From Atriophallophorus winterbourni (taxonomy: Eukaryota; Platyhelminthes; Trematoda; Plagiorchiida; Microphallidae), in assembly GCA_013407085.1 (NCBI GenBank), contig JACCGJ010000555.1, positions 1 to 64,000 on the forward strand: DNA of 64,000 bases, written 5' to 3'. This document shows positions 50,101 to 59,100 of this stretch, one piece after another. The notes beneath the pieces are model-generated. The model ran no database searches. It had not been told where the DNA came from and saw only the letters and a list, made by a program, of their open reading frames with translations. The first letter of the stretch is position 1, and each line of letters starts with the position of its first letter. The position numbers were made by a program, and so were the translations under genes.

Positions 50101-53100
50101 AAGCTGCCGTGATGATGTTGCGCTACTCGTTCACGAAACTTGTTTGAATGCATCTTCCATTCGAGGTGTAGGCACCTCTTCCCAGTTTGTATGTGCTTAC
50201 TCTTCTATAGAAGCCGTAGCAATTTAAGTCCCACCCTTCCCCATCTTTTAGGATTTTACTTTTTCTTGGTTGTGTGGCAGTTAAGCATTCGGTACGTGCT
50301 ACCGGTGTATTGCTGTCTTTGATGATGATGATGAACCCTCGGCCAAGTGCTAGGTATATGCGGTTGAAAATTTCTAAAGCGTCAACTCACCTCTCCCGAG
50401 ACATATTCTCGTAAACTTTCTCCAATTGCACCCTGAGTTGCTGTGTGTTGTTGACCAAGATGCACGCGACGCGGCCATCGGATTTGTAGTGCGGAAAGTC
50501 GGCGAGAACGCGGTCGGTGTAGCTCAGCAAGACTTTCTCCACGGTCTGTCGCACAAACAAACTCCAGCGTCAAGATATCGTTACAAAAAGTTTACATAAA
50601 TCATTCGAGCTAGAGAATTGGCTATTGCATCGAGTTCTCGGAACAATATGGTTATGCTTCAAAGCACGGGACAACATAAACTGGAGTTTTAATGTTCGTA
50701 GCAATCTGTCGGCTTGCACAAAATCGATTAAAATCAATTGAAACGATGCAGATTTGTACTACCGATCATCACTTGATTCAGTTAACTGACCTCGACCGCA
50801 TTCAATCGCCAGCTAGGCTTTGTTCAATTGATTAATCGGTAAGGTCGCTAAATGGAGTGTTACCTGCTCATGTTCAGTAAGAAACGAAAGCTAAGGCCAA
50901 ATTGCTCCTCTTTGTGGTCGCGCTAAACTAATTTCAGTTATTTTACTCTAGAGCAGAGTCACTGCGTGATGAGATCAATCACAAGATTTCGTAAAAAAAG
51001 GCGTTTAGCAAGACCGCTAGTAAAGTTTGCGAAAACTCGAGGATATAAATATTGGTTTACTGACACTTAATCGCCAGACCCTTAATCACCGACATTTAAT
51101 CCCCAGACATTTAATCACCAAGTCACTTCATCCCCAGTCAATTGATCTTCAGTCACCAAATCCCCAGTTTGATAACTTCTGAAAAATGCAGGATATGTTC
51201 AAATGAATTTATTTAGCAGGAGAGATATACTATTGATTTTAAAAACGTCAATCTTTCAGTTGTTGAGTATTGCTTAATTGCTCGAGATGTCCTAGCGCAT
51301 ATCTCAGCATACTTCTTCTTCTGTTCGATGTGAACCCTAGCACTCGTCGACCTCGAACTAAGTTATGTTCAAAATAAGATAACAGTTCATTCATCCTCTC
51401 ACTTTGAGGCATAGATTCGGCTAAAATCGCAAATGTGTCGACTACATCATTAAACGGCACAAAAGCTAACGCTGGTAGGCATCTAATCATGAGGCGTAAA
51501 TCATCCTCTGCCTCATAATCTGCTTTCATCCCTAGTTCACGTATTTTTCGTTGCATGGCTTGGCATAGATGAAAATAACATACAGTCACTTTTGCGGATG
51601 GGAAGTTTGAGCAAAATGCATTCATAGCGGCACTTTCAAACTCAGTTACAATGGCATCTGGTGCTGCATTCAGCGCTATATCTCGCAACACACAAAGCAA
51701 ATTATTATATGTAATTGCTGTTTAGTTTTGTAAAAGAGTAAATTGCTGGTGATGTGACGACTTCAGCATATTGAAAATGTATAGTGTATAACTGGTAGAA
51801 AAGCTAAGGTACTTCCTTGAACGTCCCATCAGCAAACCACATCTTGCTAGCCACAGGGCTTCGATCAACGAAAATAAAAAATCTTGCATCGTCACTATGG
51901 TCTTTAGAATCATACACCGAGAAATCTCTGTATATATTTGGAATATCAAACATAGCGTTACTTGGGAGGGACTTGAGAGTGTATGTTGGGTCTTTCCTTC
52001 TTATACTGTTTTCATGCCTGTTAATTGTCAGCGAGATAGCACTTTTTTGAGGTAATGCCTTTAGAGTGCCTAATGACAGACCGAATGTGACCGAAGTCCG
52101 TGAGGCAGAGGGGTTGCATTCATTTCTAACATTTTTTCCTTTATTTTAGCCACCGCATTCTTCGCCAAACTTTTTCTTTGTTGCACTCGTGATTGTGAAG
52201 TGCGAAATTACGTACGATATCATCGTTAGATGTGAGTAATCTCGCTCTACACTTGTGTGTGACACACTTACTACATCTCCAATTAATATTTGCATTATTT
52301 GATTGTTTCTCGAACCAAAACTCGTTTCCCATGTAAATTATTGTCCTTCGACTTTTGCTACTTGTACCATATTCAAGAGTCATTGCACACATGTAAATAA
52401 CTTCTTATCTTACATCTTTTCTTAACCCTTTGTCTACTGACGGTAACTGTAGTTACCACCTCAAATTGTAGCCAACAGAGATTAAACAATCAGTCGATTA
52501 CTCATTAGCTCCCTTCGGTACCTTCAGTCACCATTGGAGTGCACTTGTCAGGCGGCATCTGACATCGGATCCTCACAGGGCTCTTTTTACAGCCAGTCAA
52601 GTGTCAACATTGATGCCGGTAAGTCCCGTGTTTGTTACTCCTACTTTATAATGTGTTTATAGGTACTTCCACTCATTTATTGCATTTCATATATTGCCAA
52701 TTTGTTTACTATACAGTTCTTCTTGTTTATATACATTCATTTATGTAAAATAATGCACTGTTAATTTTTAACGATGTATATATTGGAAGGCACTGCAGTT
52801 ACCGCCAGTATTTTGTAAGCTGAAATATTTAACTCCAGAGTTGCGTATATTTATTACGGATTTCATTTTAGTATTTGTGTTGTAGACATAGAGAAGCCAA
52901 TTATATTTGTACTAATAAGCATAATTTCTTTGCTATTCCTGCTAAGTAGGTACAATACGTAACACGGAAAAATAAGTAATTACATAGCAAAAATAAATAA
53001 ATACATAAACATTGATTTAATGGGTAAAACAGCAAAAAACTTATTTTCAGAAAAAATGACAAGACGGGGTTTGAGCGATAGCCAAATATTGGAATTCCTA

Positions 53101-56100
53101 TTTGACAATGTGCCGTCAGACTACAACGAAGATACAGATGAAGAATCTGAAGAACAGGCCTTACAAATAATGGTAAATCCATTAGAAATATATTGGCATG
53201 TGGAACAATCCGTAGCAACAGAAAAGACTTTCCCCAACTAATTGAAGACAAAGCTGTGAAAAGAGGAGATTTTGACTACAGATCCACTCTTCTCGGCATC
53301 ACAGCTTTCAAATGGAAGGACTCAAAACCGGTGCACCTAATATCAAATTATCATGGTATCTCCATGACTTCAGTTCAGAGAAAACAGAAAGATGGTACTA
53401 AAGTCACAGTCACATGCCCAAGCGTAGTAAATGTGACTACAACAAGCACATGGTTGGCGTGGATAAGCATGATATGTATGGAGATGTATGGAGTGTATCG
53501 TAAAAGTAAGAAATGGTGGCACCGGCTGTTCTTTGGCTTATTAAACATGGCAATAGTCAATTCATACATTTTGTATACAGAATGTAACGATGATAATAAG
53601 ATGACCCAATTTGATTACTGCAGAGAAGTAACTCGTGGTTTGCTAACATATGCTCAAAGAACGCGACCAGTGCCAGCGAAACGGCGAAAGTCAAACTATT
53701 CCACTCCAGACTCAGTTCGTTTGGGTAATCGAGGAATTAATTGGCCAGAATATACTACCAACAAGTATCGTTGTGAAGTTTGTTCAAAAAACGGAATTCA
53801 AGCCCGCCCCTTGAGTAAATGCTCCCACTGCGAGGTGCATCTTTGTTGCACTGCAGCAAAGAATTGCTTCCGAATCGACTACTCAGAGTAAACCTATAAT
53901 CGTTTGTGTTACAAAGGATAAATATGTTATTATACTGTATATTATAAAGTGGATAAATATTTTGATATGTTCATGTCTTATTATTTCAAATAATCATAGA
54001 ATTTTATAATTATGGAACAAATGTGTAAAATGCATAAAACAATTCTGCAATGAGCTATACTTACAAGTTTTTCAAAATATTATAAATATTGAAAGAAATA
54101 ATTTCATTTTGTGTTAGGAAGATATAGGTAACATTACGTTCCAAAATACTGACGGTAACTCCAGTTACCACCTCAAAATATCGTGGATAATATATACATA
54201 AAACGTAAAAAATAATCATGTGTTTTATTTATGTCATAATTAAGCAGAATAACACAAAAAATTTCATAAAAAAACGTATATCGAATTCTCGTAGACAAAG
54301 GGTTAAATACCTTCCCTGGGGATTAAGTGACTGAAGATTAAATGTCTGTGGATTAAGTGTCGGGCATTAAGTGTCTGGCGATTAATTGTCTGGCGATTAA
54401 GTGTCGGGCAACCATAAATATGCACATATTAGTAAAACAACAAACACATTATTTCTCGTTAAATCGTTCACCCGATTGAACTTGCCAATCACTGACGACA
54501 ATGTTGAAGCAATCTGAAATAGGTGGGTTTTTTTAAATCGATTACCATTGCTTACCAGTGAAAATCGATGCAAGAAATGACCTTCAACTTCCTTGTCCGG
54601 ACATTCCAGCTTGCGTATGACATCGAAACACTGGTTGAGCTGCGTGAACACATCGACCACCGAGGTTGAGTAGAGGACGTTCTCACTGGAACATTGGAAC
54701 CCATCTTGTTTGTCCCGGTCATAGGCATTTCGCAAATAGTTTGTCGACACATCGTCGTTCTCGGTCAACCACAACATGATCAGACTCTCGAACCATCTGA
54801 CGAATCAATAAAAAATCAAAAATCAATAAGATGATGTATTGTGCTTCTCACGAGTTCTCACATCCATTATGGGTTTCGGGTTGTGTGGATTCATCAGATA
54901 CGATTAGAGATCAGATTCAATAAGTCTTGTGCATAAGACTTGTTCACCTCCTACATATCACTTAACTGGCCACATTCAAAGGATGGACAGTTCAAGCGTG
55001 TTTAACTTGTCATTGACCAATTAAACAATTGTTGTTGGCCTCCTTCGGTCGATGTCGACCATGGATGTACATCACAATCGCATGAATGTTCATGTTCTAC
55101 AGCTTTTTGAATGACTAAACAGTCCAATTCGGGAGGAACAACCTCTTCCGCAGCGCTGGCAAAGAAAGTCAGAACACGGTTGTATTGCATCAGTTGCACG
55201 CCGGCGGCGTGATCTGCGTTCAGCAGCCAAGAGCCGTATCTGCTCCCCCCGGTTGCAGACGACGCTTTACACAATGCCTCCTATGTGAGCGGTCAAGAGC
55301 AAGTTCTTCCCAACTCGCGGGGTCAATGCCAAGAGCTTTCATTAAACAATTAAGCAGTTAAAATTGCCCTAAACATATCAAAGTATCCAAACAACGTTCC
55401 ATTTGAGACTAAGCTCAAATCGAATCTGATTGTTTTCATCGTGGACAATAAAATCCTCAGGACATTGTACAATGTTGCTCACCTAGGGTAATCGGGTAGT
55501 TTGTTTTGGCAATTTGGCAGCTTCGCTATATACGAATTGTAGAACCATTTGACTCGGAAACACAAATTCATGTAATCTGACGTTTTCACACGATGCTTCT
55601 CCGCAGTCAGCAGTGAGGACTTGGTATGCTTCGAACTGGGTCCGTTTGCCATCCGGCCAAAGCGTGACCTTGTTGGCGGGGTGGATTGCGTGGCTTTCTC
55701 CATCAGGTGTCTGGCTAGAATCGCATGCTGCTCCAGATCAGCCGACAAATCGGCGGACAAATGATTCCACATCAGTTCCGCAGACATATCACCAAGATTT
55801 ACTTCGTGGGGGAACCTAGCAACGATTAAATGTATTCTTGGTATGTATGTATGCATGCAAGCGTGGATATTTTAGTCAAGTTTGTGTTTAACCTCAATGG
55901 TATGAAAGCACAAGCCTGATCCTGGCAAAGTGACGCACAGTTAGAGACCGTCTGGGGTAACATACTATCAGATTACGCAGGCCTAGACAGATATGAGAAA
56001 GAAAATAGAAACGGTGGTCAGGCTCCGGCGTGTTTAAGCATGCAGCCGGTGGCCAATCCATTTAGCACGGTTTTAGACGCACAACAAAGAAGTACCGCAG

Positions 56101-59100
56101 GGTTGCACATTCGAGGGTCAAAGTTCACATATCGTCAACCATTCTTTCATCATTTCAAGGAACGAAGACTAGTTTTAGTTTTTATTGCACAACATGAAAC
56201 TACTCGTGATTTCGTCCTGCTTCTCGAACGTCATATACTACTCTTCTGACTCCGAACAGAGATCAACTACTTGTTGTGTTTGACCGGAAAGAAAAAGGTT
56301 TCTTGTGAAAAAACCTATATGCATCTCAAGCGCAATGAAGAAGTGAATTCGTATTGCGCGTTAACCTTCCTTTCTAATGAACTGTACCTTAAATTCTGTT
56401 TATATTAGCACAATAAAGAGCTATACAATGTATCCGACACATTAGCTGGTGTTAATTTCTTGTTTTTAAAACTTTATAATCACACTTAAACAGGTTAGAT
56501 TCGCTCTGGAAGGAGTTGAACGCTGATTCGACAGTATTCCGTCAAATATCCGACTCGCTTTCAGCCTTCAGCGTAAACACAGTTCCGATATCGCATGGCA
56601 AAATTAATGATTTTGTCACAGTTTGACAGCAGCTTCGTAATGATGGCATTACGTGATGAGGGGTTCGCTGACGCGACCGCAGAATTGAAGTGAGCGACTG
56701 GACCAGAGGAAAAAACGATTTTTCATTGCTCAACCTGGTTTGTTCATGTAAGCGTTTTCGCGCAAATTCCAAAATACAATAAATGTAAGATTTCAATTGA
56801 AATTTAACGGCATGCAAGTTAGATAAGTATGAATAAAATATCCGAAGCGCGCTTTCTTTACGGGATCTATGCAATTTCTATATGAGTTCCCTCGTCGATT
56901 TCGTGAGATAGGACTGTATTTTAAAACTAAAGGTAGTCCTCACTCATTTAAGCTTATAAGCCACTGTTCGGTAACGTTAGTACGACCAACCTGTTCAATC
57001 ACATGAGCCCACACTCTTGTAGACTGTGTTTGAACCCATGGTCATGAACGAAAAAGCTCATTTGCATGCATTTCCATCACACACACAACGACCGGTTTCG
57101 TGCTGTTTGCACTCATCAGGTAGGGACAGTAGGATCAGGATCCGCATGCGCTTGAAACAGTAAACAAGGAGCGCTTGTATGCCACTGTTGGATAAGGCTG
57201 GTACGACCAACCTGTTCAATCACATGAGCCCACACACATGTGGTTGTGGTTAAACCCATGATCAAGAACAAAAATGCTCATTTTTCATGCATTTCCATCA
57301 CACACACACACACACGACGACCGATTTCGTGCTGCCAGCCATATTCAACGGTTGCGTTCAAAACCAAATCTTGCTTATTATTTTTACACTGTTTCAAGGT
57401 TCATCACTTGGAATCACAAAATATACTATCTTTCGCCCAGCATGGGTTTCGTAAAGCTCGCTCATGCTTGACAAACTTGCTGACGGTATTAAACGATTGG
57501 ACCCAAGCGGTTGACGCAGGAGACAGTGTGCACGCGTGCTATCTGGATATGTCGAAAGCTTTCGACAGAGTTGATCACTTCCTGTTGCTACGGAAGCTGA
57601 AACAGATTGGTATTGACGGGCAGCTACTAGTGTGGTTCGAAAGCTACCTCAATGGGCGCAAGGCAACCGTTCGAGTTAACGGGCTGCAATCACGAGCCAT
57701 TAATACCTCCAGTGGTGTACCGCAAGGTTCCGTTCTCGGTCCAGTGCTTTTCTTAGTTTACATCAATGATTTACCTGAGACGCTCTCATGCAAGGTAGTT
57801 CTTTTTGCGGTTGATGTTAAACTTTGGATGCGAATAAAATCAACTGCAGACTGCGTAAAACTGCAAAGTGATTTAGATGCACTACACGAATGGTCAGTTA
57901 GAAATAAACGGCCGTTCAATTTTCAAAAGTGCAAGTTACTGCAAATCGGTAAGCCCTTTCAGTACGAATATCACTTTGGGCAGACGATTTTGAGCTGGAC
58001 CGAATCGGAGAAGGATCTTGGAGTCTGGATATGTGGCAGCCTAAAGAACAGCGTGCATTGTGAGGTCATTTACAAGCGTGCTTCAAAGATTCTAGGTATG
58101 CTTCGACGGATCTTCAGAACCTTTACGCCTGTAACGTTGCCAAGAATCATGAAGACCTACTTAATTCCCACAATGGAACACGCATCGCAAGCATGGACTC
58201 CGGGGATGAAAAAAGATATATTCTTGCTTGACAGGATATATCATCGTGCAACTAAACTCGTGCGTGGTTTTCGAGACCTTACATACGAGGAAAGGTTGAA
58301 AAAGCTAAAGCACCCCACTCCCCTTCAACGTAGACTTCGAAGTGACGTTATAATTACTTACAAGATATTGAATACTCCAGATCATCCACTCAAACATTTG
58401 TTCAAATACCGTGAATCAGGAATTACACGTAGCCACTCAGCAGCACTACAAATTCCCCATTCCCGAACTAATTGTCGCCGATATTTCTATTCGGTACGTG
58501 TCTGTTTCCTGTGGAATGCCCTTCCCGAAGCAATTATCACCTCTCCCTGTATCCAAACATTCACTCGAACCTTGGACAATTATTTGTTACATAACGAATT
58601 GACGATGCCTGTGTATTGACTCAGGGTAAGCATATTACTTGGCTCCAGTGACATAGTATAATTGATTTTTTTATACCTCTTATTGAACGCATATTTACTA
58701 TGATATGGTAATTGTGAAGCTATGTGCTTTTTGTGACCATAAATTCTTGAATCTTGAATCTTGAAAGGTATGTGGTCCTGATCGTAATGACCCCCCCTGA
58801 CGAGTGCATCTAACACGAAACCGGTCGTGGGATGTGTGTGTGTGTAATGGAAATGCACACAAATACGAATTTTTCGTTCAAGACTCCATTTTGTTTTTCG
58901 AAAAATCACGGTATTCCACTTAAGGAAACGTAGCCGACCATAATTAAAAATTTAGCATTCCATTCATTCATCCAGAAACACTTACTGGTTCAAAATGGGC
59001 GCGTAATGTTTTCGGTCTTCTTCCAGCACGGATACGATCAACGTGATCAACCGATACCAGTAGATCAACGAGCGTGTATCCTCCCCGGAGGATTGCGCGA

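Larger units (their letters stand above)
51054..54413. mobile_element. MULE DNA transposon with tandem-repeat TIRs, host of a nested piggyBac
   Basis: Ends GGTTTACTGACACTTAATCG (51054) and, read inward from the right, GGTTGCCCGACACTTAATCG (54413). The TIRs, about 110 bp each (to 51172; from 54310), are built of 15-base units of the type GACACTTAATCGCCA, five to seven per end. Target duplication: ATAAATATT at 51045-51053 and ATAAATATG at 54414-54422 (8 of 9 identical), the 9-bp size typical of MULEs. Without the piggyBac the element is about 1.48 kb, so it is itself a deletion derivative. Located in the 4-kb UNC13 intron between 50545 and 54556. Confidence 0.9.
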
